Assembly (NCBI RefSeq): GCF_016583745.1
Contig: NZ_NRRQ01000009.1
Coordinates: 1-64,000 of the forward strand
Origin: Chromatium okenii
Lineage (GTDB): Bacteria > Pseudomonadota > Gammaproteobacteria > Chromatiales > Chromatiaceae
Reading direction: 5' to 3'
DNA: 64,000 nt
A program made the translations under genes and the position numbers. The notes beneath the pieces were generated by a model that ran no database searches, was not told where the DNA came from, and saw only the letters and a list, made by a program, of their open reading frames with translations. Below, piece by piece: positions 1-8,323 of the stretch (position 1 is the stretch's first letter; every line of letters starts with the position of its first letter).

Positions 1-608
1 CGCCGCTGTCGATCAGCACATAGTATTCGGTGCTGGCATCAAGGTCGGCGCTCGGATTGACCGTGACCACACCGCCCGCAATCGCGATCTGCGGATCGTC
101 GGCCGCGATGGTGGCGACCACGCTGTTGTCGCTGGTCTTGTAAATGACCAGGTTCTTGCCGGTGACGGCGGTGACGTTCTCGTTGAAGGTCAGCACGATG
201 TCGCTGCCGACCACAACCGCCGTGGCGTTGTCCACTGGGGTGCTGCTGGTGAGCGTCGGCGCGGTGGTGTCGGCCGCAGCAGTGGTGAAGCTCAACGCGG
301 TGGTGCTGCTGATGCCGGTGTAGACGTTGTTCGCCGCGTCCTTAAAGGCGCCGCTGTCGATCAGCACATAGTATTCGGTGCTGGCATCAAGGTCGGCGCT
401 CGGATTGACCGTGACCACACCGCCCGCAATCGCGATCTGCGGATCGTCGGCCGCGATGGTGGCGACCACGCTGTTGTCGCTGGTCTTGTAAATGACCAGG
501 TTCTTGCCGGTGACGGCGGTGACGTTCTCGTTGAAGGTTAGCACGAGGTTGCTGCCGACCACAATCGCCGTGGCGTTGTCCACCGGGACGTTGCTGGTGA
601 GCGTCGGC
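1..608 (-). repeat. Tandem 348-bp (116-residue) Ig-like repeats
   Basis: Two in-phase copies, beginning at 1 and 349, each encode one Big_5-type Ig-like domain of the giant surface protein. Bases 1-190 equal 349-538 without a mismatch; after that the copies differ at scattered positions. The array probably continues past the left edge, since position 1 falls inside a unit. Confidence 0.9.
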
Positions 609-3600
609 GGGGTGGTATCAGGCAATGACGCCGACACCATCGTCAAATCGCCGTTAGCAATATCCAGCACTCCGGCAATCTTGCCAACATAGGTCAAATC
701 CTGAGCTGCGATGGTGTTAGCCGCAGATTTTTGGTCAACCAACCACAAGAAAGTGTCGGTGTCGTTATCCATCGCCACGAGAACACGCTCACCAATTGCC
801 ACCGTAGCGGTGTCTAACCCATTCAACACCTTTACCGCACCAGCAACGGTATCCACAGCATCCGCTACCGCTGTATCCCAAACTTGGATAAACGCATCAG
901 CGTTGTCAATGATTCCACCCTTAGCAATTTCTTTCAGCGTGTTGCTAATCGCGCCCGGACCATTGTTGAACAACGCCGGATTGAAGCGGATCACATCAGA
1001 AGCAGTCTCAAACTGGTTAATCGTGTCACCGCCAGCCACCGTGGCTGTGCCGACCGTACTGCCAGCTTCGATCGCCATTTCCGCTGCCGTCGCGCTGGAG
1101 AACATCACCAAGTCAGCAACACCAGCGCCAGCACCCAAATTAAGGGTATCCGCACCCGTGCCACCGCTCAGGGTATCCAAACCAATCGTACCGGTTAGCA
1201 CATCGTTTCCGGTGTCACCCGTCAGCGAGAGCTCGTCCGTAGGTGCCCAGCCCTGCCACACCCAGTTGCTCGTGTTGAGTACACCCGAGCCGGCAACCGT
1301 CGTGATGGTTAAAATTTCCTTATTAGCGTTTAGTTCAGTGATGGTCACAATGTCGGTCGCGCCACCCGTCCAAGCCAGAGTCGTCTTTGCGGCTGCGGCT
1401 GTGCCATTGTTGAAAGTGATGCCTTCCACACCAGAGACCGTTGCCGTCGGACCATTGGCAGCATTTCCGGTCACAAACAGCGTGTCATTTCCAACGCCGC
1501 CCGCAATCGTGATGAGATCATCAACAGCCGTTCCAGCAGTGGCATAGGTGAACTTGTCATTACCCGCCTCACCGTTGAGGATCAGCTTGTCTTTGCCGGC
1601 ACCTTCATCCGTAGCAACGTCTGCTGCAAAGGTAATGCTGTCATCACCGTTGCCCAGATTGAAGGTTTGTGTGAATACCGTTGCCGTAGTGTCAGCAATT
1701 GCGCTCGTCGTCAACGTATCCGCGCCCGCCGCACCGGTCACACTCAAGTTGCCGGTACCGCCCATCGTCGCCTTCAGAGTGCCGGTCACGCCGCTGAAGT
1801 TGTAAGTATCAACGCCGGTGGCATCGCTCAGGCCGCCAGCAATATCCACGATTGTTCCCAAATCCAGATTTGCCGCACCGGAAGCGGTAAACGTCGCCGC
1901 CGCAGTTGTTGCAACCGTCTGCGTGATGTTGCCGGTCGTGACATTCGTCCAATCGGCCGTCGTCAGCGTCAAGTTTTCGATCTGATTCGCTGCGATGGTG
2001 CCAGCCGTGTAAGTGGTCGTGTTGGCTGTACCGCCGTTATCGACCGCAATCGTCAACGTATCGCCCGCCGCCGTTGCCAAACTCACTGGCGTATAAGCAA
2101 CCGTGCCGGTGGTCAAACTCTTGTCGGTGGTGAGCGCCGCACCGTTGGGCTGATAGCTGCCGGACAGGTGAATGGTATTGGTCGTTGCCGCCGCATTGGT
2201 AAACGCCGCACTGCCCAAGCCAGTCGCCACGCCCAACTTAGTCGCACCGGTCACAGTTGCCAGATTAAGAGCCGACGCTGCCGCACCCGCCACCACCGTT
2301 TCAAAGCCAGAAATCGCGCCAGTAGTTGGGATCGTGTTCAGCGTCAACACATCCGTCGTGCCGGTGCCGCCGGCAGCCGTCAACGTGCTGGAGTTTGTCG
2401 TCAGCTTCACTGCGCCCGAATTGGCACCTGCGTTGATGGTCGTCACGGTGGTTGGCAACGCATCCGTGATCGTCAAGCCCTGATTACCGCTCACATTCAG
2501 CGTTGTAAACGTCGAACCAGCATCCAAACCTTTCAGCGTTGACGCAGCGGTTTCGGTGGTCACATTGACTGTCACAAAACCATTGTTCACCAAGTCATCG
2601 AGCGTCACGGTGCCGGTGCTGCCACCGCTGGTCACCACCTTGACGGAATCAGCGGATGTTGCCGTGCCAGCGTTATCAAACTTCACATTCAACAAACTGG
2701 AATTGTCGGCAACTTCCAACGCTGCCGTCGCCACTGCGCCGTTGATGGTGAAGGTATCGCTTGCCGTTCCATTGATTGTGCTGCCTTTGACTGCCAACTT
2801 CGCCGCGCCGGTCAAGCCCGACGCATCAATGATCGCGCCTGCAACACCATCGCCGCCGTCGATATAACGGAAATTGAAATTTTCAATCAGGGAAGTAGCC
2901 AAACCAGCGTAAGTATCGGTGGTGGTCGCAGTCGAATTACCGAGCACGATGGCATTCAGCGCATCGGATGCAGCGGCAGTACCAGAAATGCTATCGGAGA
3001 CATGCCAAGTGCGATTGGTTGTGCCGGCATCCAACACACCATTGACGATGGTTTTATTGAGCACGCTATCGGTGGCGAGTGTTGTCAGCGTACCGGTCTC
3101 ACCGAGTACCGTTTTGCTGGTGTCGTTCACTGCCGTCGTGATTGTGCTGGGACGTCCAGCCGCAACGGTGGTACCGGCGGGCAGCGTGCCGAGCGTCATA
3201 ATGATGTTTTCTGCGGTGGCTTCCGTCAGGCTATCGGCGGTCACTTTCAGCGTTAAGGAAGCGGAACTCGCGCCTGCTGCCATCACAAGATTGCCAGTCG
3301 CGGCGCTGCCGGTGTAATCCGTCCCGTTGGTTGCCTCACCGGTTAATGTATAAGGAATGGTCAAGGTTGAACCCGTTGCCACCGCCGAACCGCGTGTCAC
3401 CGTATAAACCAGATCGCCGCCTTCATCGACCGTTGCCGCACCGGTCAGCGCGATTTCTGCTGCACCCAGAGCTTTACTGGTGTCATTGATGGTTGTCGTC
3501 ACCGTGCCGGTGGTGATCGTGCCATTGGACGGCGTGCCCAGATTGATGATCAGCGTATCGGTACCATCATCAACGTTATCCGCGATGGTATTCACCGTCA

Positions 3601-4969
3601 CCGAACCGGTTTTAGAACCTGCCGCGATCACGATATTGCCGGTTGCCGTGCCGCTGTAATCAGTACCGGCAGTTGCGGTACCGGTCAACGTGTACGGCAC
3701 AGTGATGCCACCGACGGGCGCATCCAGCGTCGAAGTCACGGTATAAACCACACTGCCGCCTTCATCGACCGCCGCTTTATCCTGCGCCAAGGTCAACGCC
3801 GGCACTGGATCGTTAATCAAACCGTTGACCGTGCTAACTGTCGCCAATACACCACTCGTCCCGGTTGCCAACAGATTCGCGTCATAGGCTTCCAGCCCTT
3901 CGGTCGTGGTATCAGTCGCGACCGTCACGTTCACTGTTTTTGGAGCCGTGTCGCCGGGCGCGAATTTCACCTCGGTGGCGCTCGGCGTAAAGTCCGGCGC
4001 ATCTGCCGAACGCACACCCGTTATCGGCGTTTTGGGCGCAGTCAGATTCAGCGTCATCGTCGTGGGGTTCACCACCACGCCTGTTGGTGTCACCGTGAAC
4101 GTAATGACGTTGCCTTCTTGGGTTGCTGTGCTTGCAGCGGCACTTGAAGTCAAGGTAAAGGTTGGCTGCTCGGCGTCTTTCAGCAGCGTGGTGGCTGAAT
4201 TTGCACCTGCTCCCAACACCACGCCAGTGCTGGGATTCAACAACGTTGCGATTAAGGTCTCACCGGATTCAACCGTCGTATCGAAGTTGACGGGAACCGT
4301 GATCTGGGCACTGGTTAAACCCGGCGCAAACGTCAGCGTGCCATCGGCAGCCAGCGTTGCTCCCGTTGCCGTCATATTGCTCGCAGCGGTGCCAACATCG
4401 CCTGCAACCGTTGCAGTACTCAGCGTTGCCGTACCACCCAGCGCCACTTTAACGGTGGTGGTGGTCGTCTGCGCACTGCTCAAATTAACCGTATAAACCG
4501 CGCTCGTTCCTTCCAGCACTGCATCTGTAGGACCCTTGATGGTGAACGTCGGCACTGGCACAAAGGTTGAACCAGTGGTCATGGTCGTATCGACTGCTGC
4601 CGGCAGCGGCACTACCGCGCCCGGTGCCACATCGCTCACCAGAGTGCTGCCGAGAGTCATCACTCCTTCAATGTTCAACAAAGCGGCCACACTGCCAGAT
4701 GAGGTCACAATCTGGGTGCCATCTGCCTGCAACGGAATCGTCGCAATCAGCGTCTTGCCGTCATATACTTGCAAGCCATTACCGGCTTGTTTATAGGTGA
4801 AATCTGCAAAAGAACCGGGCAGGTCAACGCGCTCCACGAGCTGATCCGCGACCACGCCGGTAACGCCTTCATTCACAATCAACTTTTGAACGCCTGCCGC
4901 GCCATAAACCGTCGCCGTATTACTCAGGGTAAATGTGGTGTCAGTTGCATTAAGATAGACTCTTACCAT
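1..4969 (-). CDS. Giant Calx-beta/RTX/Ig-like repeat surface protein (5' part, runs off window)
   Basis: One uninterrupted minus-strand frame runs from ATG at 4969 (upstream GGAG, about 7 nt away) to the left edge, giving at least 1656 residues with no stop in the window. The first ~130 residues (start MVRVYLNATDTTFTLSNTAT) resemble an N-terminal module common in RTX-like surface proteins. Residues ~140-600 hold about four Calx-beta-like modules with EGG, GTDY and DGTDTL signatures. Residues ~600-1050 are Thr/Ala/Val-rich and probably beta-helical. Residues ~1070-1290 carry glycine/aspartate loops such as LSGGTGADTL and GNDVLTG, typical of RTX calcium binding. From ~1450 come tandem Big_5-type Ig-like domains beginning PPTLTS. 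No classical signal peptide is visible, which fits type I secretion with a C-terminal signal, but the C-terminus is outside. Probably a Ca-dependent adhesin or S-layer-like protein; the exact role is inference. Confidence 0.85.
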   Translation of the reverse strand, partial: MVRVYLNATDTTFTLSNTATVYGAAGVQKLIVNEGVTGVVADQLVERVDLPGSFADFTYKQAGNGLQVYDGKTLIATIPLQADGTQIVTSSGSVAALLNIEGVMTLGSTLVSDVAPGAVVPLPAAVDTTMTTGSTFVPVPTFTIKGPTDAVLEGTSAVYTVNLSSAQTTTTTVKVALGGTATLSTATVAGDVGTAASNMTATGATLAADGTLTFAPGLTSAQITVPVNFDTTVESGETLIATLLNPSTGVVLGAGANSATTLLKDAEQPTFTLTSSAAASTATQEGNVITFTVTPTGVVVNPTTMTLNLTAPKTPITGVRSADAPDFTPSATEVKFAPGDTAPKTVNVTVATDTTTEGLEAYDANLLATGTSGVLATVSTVNGLINDPVPALTLAQDKAAVDEGGSVVYTVTSTLDAPVGGITVPYTLTGTATAGTDYSGTATGNIVIAAGSKTGSVTVNTIADNVDDGTDTLIINLGTPSNGTITTGTVTTTINDTSKALGAAEIALTGAATVDEGGDLVYTVTRGSAVATGSTLTIPYTLTGEATNGTDYTGSAATGNLVMAAGASSASLTLKVTADSLTEATAENIIMTLGTLPAGTTVAAGRPSTITTAVNDTSKTVLGETGTLTTLATDSVLNKTIVNGVLDAGTTNRTWHVSDSISGTAAASDALNAIVLGNSTATTTDTYAGLATSLIENFNFRYIDGGDGVAGAIIDASGLTGAAKLAVKGSTINGTASDTFTINGAVATAALEVADNSSLLNVKFDNAGTATSADSVKVVTSGGSTGTVTLDDLVNNGFVTVNVTTETAASTLKGLDAGSTFTTLNVSGNQGLTITDALPTTVTTINAGANSGAVKLTTNSSTLTAAGGTGTTDVLTLNTIPTTGAISGFETVVAGAAASALNLATVTGATKLGVATGLGSAAFTNAAATTNTIHLSGSYQPNGAALTTDKSLTTGTVAYTPVSLATAAGDTLTIAVDNGGTANTTTYTAGTIAANQIENLTLTTADWTNVTTGNITQTVATTAAATFTASGAANLDLGTIVDIAGGLSDATGVDTYNFSGVTGTLKATMGGTGNLSVTGAAGADTLTTSAIADTTATVFTQTFNLGNGDDSITFAADVATDEGAGKDKLILNGEAGNDKFTYATAGTAVDDLITIAGGVGNDTLFVTGNAANGPTATVSGVEGITFNNGTAAAAKTTLAWTGGATDIVTITELNANKEILTITTVAGSGVLNTSNWVWQGWAPTDELSLTGDTGNDVLTGTIGLDTLSGGTGADTLNLGAGAGVADLVMFSSATAAEMAIEAGSTVGTATVAGGDTINQFETASDVIRFNPALFNNGPGAISNTLKEIAKGGIIDNADAFIQVWDTAVADAVDTVAGAVKVLNGLDTATVAIGERVLVAMDNDTDTFLWLVDQKSAANTIAAQDLTYVGKIAGVLDIANGDLTMVSASLPDTTPPTLTSNVPVDNATAIVVGSNLVLTFNENVTAVTGKNLVIYKTSDNSVVATIAADDPQIAIAGGVVTVNPSADLDASTEYYVLIDSGAFKDAANNVYTGISSTTALSFTTAAADTTAPTLTSSTPVDNATAVVVGSDIVLTFNENVTAVTGKNLVIYKTSDNSVVATIAADDPQIAIAGGVVTVNPSADLDASTEYYVLIDSG

Positions 4970-5193
4970 GAAAATTCTCCAGAGGATTAACAATCAAATC
5001 GGCTTGTTTGGCTGCCGCCAGAACAGCGGTGGGCTAATTATATCTGTTTTACTCACATTTGCTGCCAATCAGTGTTGTTTGCTCACAGACATGTCTCACT
5101 CCAGACAGTTGAAAGGCTTATCATGTCAGGAAAATTGCAGTAGGTTGACGATTGGATTTGTTGTCATTATCGCCAACATGCCAGTGATTTTAA

Positions 5194-5352
5194 TCGCGCA
5201 ATTCTAAAGACATCACGCCCGAATGTCACTTGATTAAGATGGTGGTCTGGCGTGTGCCAACTCGCGTACCGCCAAGTCGTCATCAAGTTCAAATACAGAA
5301 TGGTCTTCATCGTTGATGGTGAGCGCGTGATTGGTTTTGACAATGAGCGTGG
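5194..5352 (+). pseudogene. TumE-type (DUF6516) toxin N-terminal remnant, frameshifted
   Basis: Two adjacent frames together spell the start of a TumE/DUF6516 toxin. An upstream frame near 5233-5279 reads MVVWRVPTRVPPSRHQ. A frame one base off then reads FKYRMVFIVDGERVIGFDNE, followed by RGKGE. In this family these two pieces are continuous, so there is a frameshift near 5280. The toxin C-terminus is missing, and the reading passes directly into antitoxin sequence. No good ATG start remains for the upstream piece. Recognition rests on remembered family motifs. Confidence 0.6.
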
Positions 5353-5629
5353 TAAGGGCGAAACCCTCAACTTCGAGACTCCTGCTGCCTGTTTTGGTCG
5401 TCTCACCCAACGGCGCTGGGCATTGATTGATGCGCTGCTTGGTGCTGGTGAGCTACCGATCCGCGCATTGGCAAGACGGGTGCGGCGTGATGTGAAGCGT
5501 GTCCATGAGGATGTTGTGGTACTCGCTGAACTCGGAATTGTGGAACGCACGGCGCAGGGTGGTGTGATCTGTCCCTATGCGGAAATTCGGATTGATATGC
5601 ACATGAAACCATCTGCTAATGCTGCGTAA
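5252..5629 (+). CDS. Fused toxin-fragment/TumA-type winged-helix antitoxin
   Basis: A 125-residue frame from GTG 5252; an internal ATG at 5300 is an alternative start. About the first ten residues are out of phase with the toxin family. Residues ~12-35 are TumE toxin sequence ending RGKGE. From TLNFETPAACF onward the protein is an HVO_A0114/TumA-type antitoxin with a winged helix-turn-helix (IRALARRVRRDVKRVHEDV). It ends with the family-typical acidic IRIDMHM segment. In intact systems toxin and antitoxin are separate genes, so a deletion has joined them, removing the toxin C-terminus and antitoxin N-terminus. It may still bind DNA; toxin activity is unlikely. Confidence 0.6.
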   Translation: MCQLAYRQVVIKFKYRMVFIVDGERVIGFDNERGKGETLNFETPAACFGRLTQRRWALIDALLGAGELPIRALARRVRRDVKRVHEDVVVLAELGIVERTAQGGVICPYAEIRIDMHMKPSANAA

Positions 5630-5709
5630 ATGCTCAATAATTAAGAAAGTGATAAAAGAAGTGATGACAGCAAATGAAAAAATGAATGCTATTTCAAGCG
5701 AACGGTTTA

Positions 5710-5731
5710 AGCCCCGCATTTAGGCGGGGCT
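5710..5731. terminator. Hairpin between convergent genes
   Basis: An 8-bp GC-rich stem (agccccgc / gcggggct) with a 6-nt loop sits between the ends of the fused antitoxin gene (plus) and the PEP-CTERM gene (minus). There is no strong U-tract on either side, so a bidirectional terminator is likely but not certain. Confidence 0.55.
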
Positions 5732-5763
5732 GCTCAACTCTCTAACTTTAGTTCAGCTCAATC

Positions 5764-6474
5764 TCAAACGCGGCGGTGTCGTGAAAAACCCAGACCAGTC
5801 AAGCCGATAACCATCAGCGACAAGATACCAGGTGTCGGAACTTCCATATCGCGGGTTTCGATGTAGTCAATGTTTGCATCCCAATTGGCATGGACGCTCG
5901 TGAAGGTCGCAGTAAGCGTGTTGACGCTCTTTAACACATTACTATTAGAAAAGGTCGCAAACGGAATGAAGAAATCCAGACCTTGAGATTGATCCGCAAA
6001 AGTCTTGCTTCCGATAGCATTGACATTCATTACATCGTCGAAAGCATTGAATGTGATTGTAAGTGCGCGGTCGATAGGATTCGTGAAGGACAGGAAAACA
6101 CCTTCCGCACCAGCTTCGGTCAAGTTGATATCCAGAATGTCATTCCATTGCATGACAACGATGCCGGTCGCGTTGCCCGAATTACCGATCACCAAAGTCG
6201 AGGGATTACCTGAATGACTCTCGGCATAACTGCTGCCCAACAGCCCATTGCGATCCACTGACATCTCGCGGCTGGTACCGATGAAATCGCCGCCCATGAT
6301 TGTGTTGCTGCTGGACTCGCCAACATTCGCCGGATTTCGGACGAGTTGGCTGTTAGTGAAATGGTCAATTGTAACGCCTGCTTGGACGTTGCCCAGCGTC
6401 AATGCTAAAAGTGAGAAAGCCGCGACGGGATGAATAAACGGCTTGAATATGGATTGCATAATGCGAGCGGTCAT
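5764..6474 (-). CDS. PEP-CTERM sorting-domain protein
   Basis: A 236-residue exported protein. A signal peptide covers residues ~1-32 (AAFSLLALTLGNVQA). A Ser/Asn-rich beta-type domain follows, and then a C-terminal tripartite tail at ~212-236: VPTP, a hydrophobic helix, and the basic end SRHRRV. This is the layout of PEP-CTERM proteins, which an exosortase processes for delivery to the surface or exopolysaccharide. The motif here is VPTP rather than VPEP. ATG 6474 has GGAG about 8 nt upstream; an internal Met at residue 6 is an alternative start. No exosortase gene is in the window. The substrate or partner is unknown. Confidence 0.85.
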   Translation of the reverse strand: MTARIMQSIFKPFIHPVAAFSLLALTLGNVQAGVTIDHFTNSQLVRNPANVGESSSNTIMGGDFIGTSREMSVDRNGLLGSSYAESHSGNPSTLVIGNSGNATGIVVMQWNDILDINLTEAGAEGVFLSFTNPIDRALTITFNAFDDVMNVNAIGSKTFADQSQGLDFFIPFATFSNSNVLKSVNTLTATFTSVHANWDANIDYIETRDMEVPTPGILSLMVIGLTGLGFSRHRRV

Positions 6475-6984
6475 AAGATGGACTCCGTTCTATTAAGTTG
6501 CGTTGTGCGAGATGATTGATGTGCGGCTGGCGAGCGATGCGTATTCAGCCAAGTGATTCCTTTCACCTTTCCGACACGAGCCTTGAGCTGTTTTCTGTTC
6601 ATGCAGACATCCTAATGAAGTGGTGGTTAAGACATGGCGCGTTCGCCATGACCTGAGCGAGGAATGAAGTCTCTCTGTCGCTACAATTGCAGACTACCTG
6701 CCAGAAAAAATGTGATCGGTACGGCGACACACATAAGCAAAGACTCTAGGAAAGTTTTCAGTTGCCAATAATGCGCGTTAAAAATGCGTGGTTATTTTTT
6801 CAATCTGTTGATTAAAAAAAGATTGACAGCAAACAAGCAACTTTTTTAATTGACTAGGAGTCACACAGTGCGTTAGCGAACAGACTTTGACGAAGCATCG
6901 CCTTAGCCTGATGTGAACGTCGCCGTGTGCAAGTGCTGAAAACAGCACTTGGCAACCAGCGAACCAACGCGCCGTGAAAGGAAT
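6475..6984. other. 510-bp intergenic region with regulatory motifs
   Basis: No convincing gene is seen between the PEP-CTERM start (minus) and the exporter operon (plus). It holds a stretch at about 6714-6737 (ATCGGTACGGCGACACACAT and onward) that recurs near 18856, and a copy of the 20-bp palindrome at 6865-6884. It probably contains divergent promoters. Confidence 0.5.
6865..6884. promoter_or_regulatory. Palindromic operator-like site A
   Basis: The sequence ACAGTGCGTTAGCGAACAGA matches the palindrome TCTGTgCGTTAGCGaACAGA found four more times in the window; the left half-site is imperfect. It ends 100 bp before the first ORF of the RbbA-type operon. Confidence 0.55.
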
Positions 6985-7245
6985 ATGACGATGAGTCGAT
7001 TAACCAGCAGTTCAAACAATCGCACAAAACATCTCCCGCCCATTCCCCCATTGGCACAATCGGTTGATCGCCGCGTCTCAGAGGTCAGAGAGCTGATCTG
7101 CGAACGTCGGAGAGTCGCCTTGGTATACCGGCGCAGTCAGAGTGACGTTGACCGCAGTCACTTGGAACACATGGATCGTGCGCTTGCCAGCTACAACATT
7201 GATATTCCTGGCATTCAACGCTGCGTCGCCTTGCGGAAGGTCTGA
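6985..7245 (+). CDS. Small hypothetical protein leading the exporter operon
   Basis: An 86-residue frame starting MTMSRLTSSSNNRTKHLPPI, with AAAGGA just upstream; a second ATG at 6991 has better spacing. It stops 4 bp before the adaptor gene, so it is probably co-transcribed and perhaps translationally coupled. The sequence is Arg-rich and polar, without a signal peptide or membrane segment, and I do not recognise a family. It could be a genuine small protein or only a leader ORF. Confidence 0.45.
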   Translation: MTMSRLTSSSNNRTKHLPPIPPLAQSVDRRVSEVRELICERRRVALVYRRSQSDVDRSHLEHMDRALASYNIDIPGIQRCVALRKV

Positions 7246-7249
7246 AACC

Positions 7250-8323
7250 ATGACACCAGCATTCACCAAGAAAGCGGTGGTGACAGTCATCTTGATCGCT
7301 ATCGCCGCGAGCGCAGTTCTGACTTGGAATGCCTTGCAACCCTCAAAGCTGGGTGCCGGTTTTGTCAGCGGCAACGGTCGCATCGAAGCCACCGAGATCG
7401 ACGTTGCCACCAAGCTCGCGGGGCGCGTGGAAGCGATCCTAGTCAACGAGGGCGATTTCGTGCAGGCGGGGCAGGCACTGGCGCAGATGCGGGTTGCTAC
7501 CCTCGATGCCCAGCGGGATGAGGCGTTGGCGAAATCCCGCCAAGCCGTCACCGCCGTCGCCAGCGCCGAGGCTCAGGTCGCGGTGCGCCAAAGCGACACA
7601 ACTGCGGCGCAGGCTGTGGTGGGGCAGCGCGAGAGCGAGCTGGACGCGGCGCAGCGGCGTTATGCGCGTTCTGAAACTCTGTCCGAAAAGGGCATGACGA
7701 CCCGCCAAATTCTCGATGACGACCGCGCCAGCGTGCATGGCGCAGCAGCCACGCTGGCTGGTGCTGAAGCGCAGGTCACTGCGAGTCAGGCTGCGGTCAC
7801 CGCCGCCCGCGCCGAGGTTGTCGGCGCTCACTCCGGCGTTGAAGCCAGCGAGGCGACGGTCGCCCGTGTCGAAGCCGACATTGAGGATAGTCAGCTCAAA
7901 TCCCCACGCGCTGGGCGCGTGCAATACCGCATCGCCCAGCCCGGCGAGGTTCTGGCTGCGGGCGGCAAGATTCTCAACTTGGTTGATTTGAGCGATGTGT
8001 ACATGACCTTTTTCCTGCCCGAGACGGTAGTCGGGCGGGTGGTACTGGGCAGCGAGGTGCATCTCGTGCTCGACGCCGCGCCGCAATATGTCATCCCGGC
8101 GCGGGTGTCTTATGTCGCCAGCACCGCACAGTTCACGCCCAAAACGGTGGAGACGGCCAGCGAGCGGCAAAAGTTGATGTTTCGCGTCAAGGCCCGCATT
8201 GACCCGGCGTTGCTGCAACAACACCGCAAGCTGGTCAAAACGGGGCTGCCCGGCATGGCTTGGCTCAAGCTCGATACGGGCGCGGTGTGGCCGGCTCACT
8301 TGGTCATCAAGGTGCCGGATTGA
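7250..8323 (+). CDS. HlyD-family membrane fusion protein (YhiI-like)
   Basis: A 357-residue periplasmic adaptor. A single N-terminal membrane anchor (residues ~9-25, [17 protein letters not shown]) is followed by a lipoyl-like half ([21 protein letters not shown]). A long Ala/Glu/Gln-rich coiled coil (~75-195), the second lipoyl half ([18 protein letters not shown]) and a beta-barrel complete it. Start ATG 7250 has GGAAGG upstream. A further in-frame start at 7142 would add residues that do not look like an adaptor. The next gene begins on the stop codon. The gene order matches yhiI-rbbA-yhhJ of E. coli, so it probably links the inner-membrane exporter to an outer-membrane channel. The substrate is unknown. 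Confidence 0.9.
   Translation: MTPAFTKKAVVTVILIAIAASAVLTWNALQPSKLGAGFVSGNGRIEATEIDVATKLAGRVEAILVNEGDFVQAGQALAQMRVATLDAQRDEALAKSRQAVTAVASAEAQVAVRQSDTTAAQAVVGQRESELDAAQRRYARSETLSEKGMTTRQILDDDRASVHGAAATLAGAEAQVTASQAAVTAARAEVVGAHSGVEASEATVARVEADIEDSQLKSPRAGRVQYRIAQPGEVLAAGGKILNLVDLSDVYMTFFLPETVVGRVVLGSEVHLVLDAAPQYVIPARVSYVASTAQFTPKTVETASERQKLMFRVKARIDPALLQQHRKLVKTGLPGMAWLKLDTGAVWPAHLVIKVPD

Noticed and set aside
1-608. Repeat array considered as an insertion-sequence duplication
   Set aside because: The 348-bp period keeps the reading frame and encodes one protein domain per unit; no ends or transposase.
711-3317. Several long plus-strand open frames (for example 711-1547, 1667-2542, 2919-3317)
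   Set aside because: They are antisense to one continuous minus-strand frame with clear Calx-beta, RTX and Ig-like motifs; their translations are low-complexity mirror patterns.
7439-8299. Minus-strand frame of 286 residues
   Set aside because: Antisense to the HlyD adaptor, which has clear domain structure and operon context.
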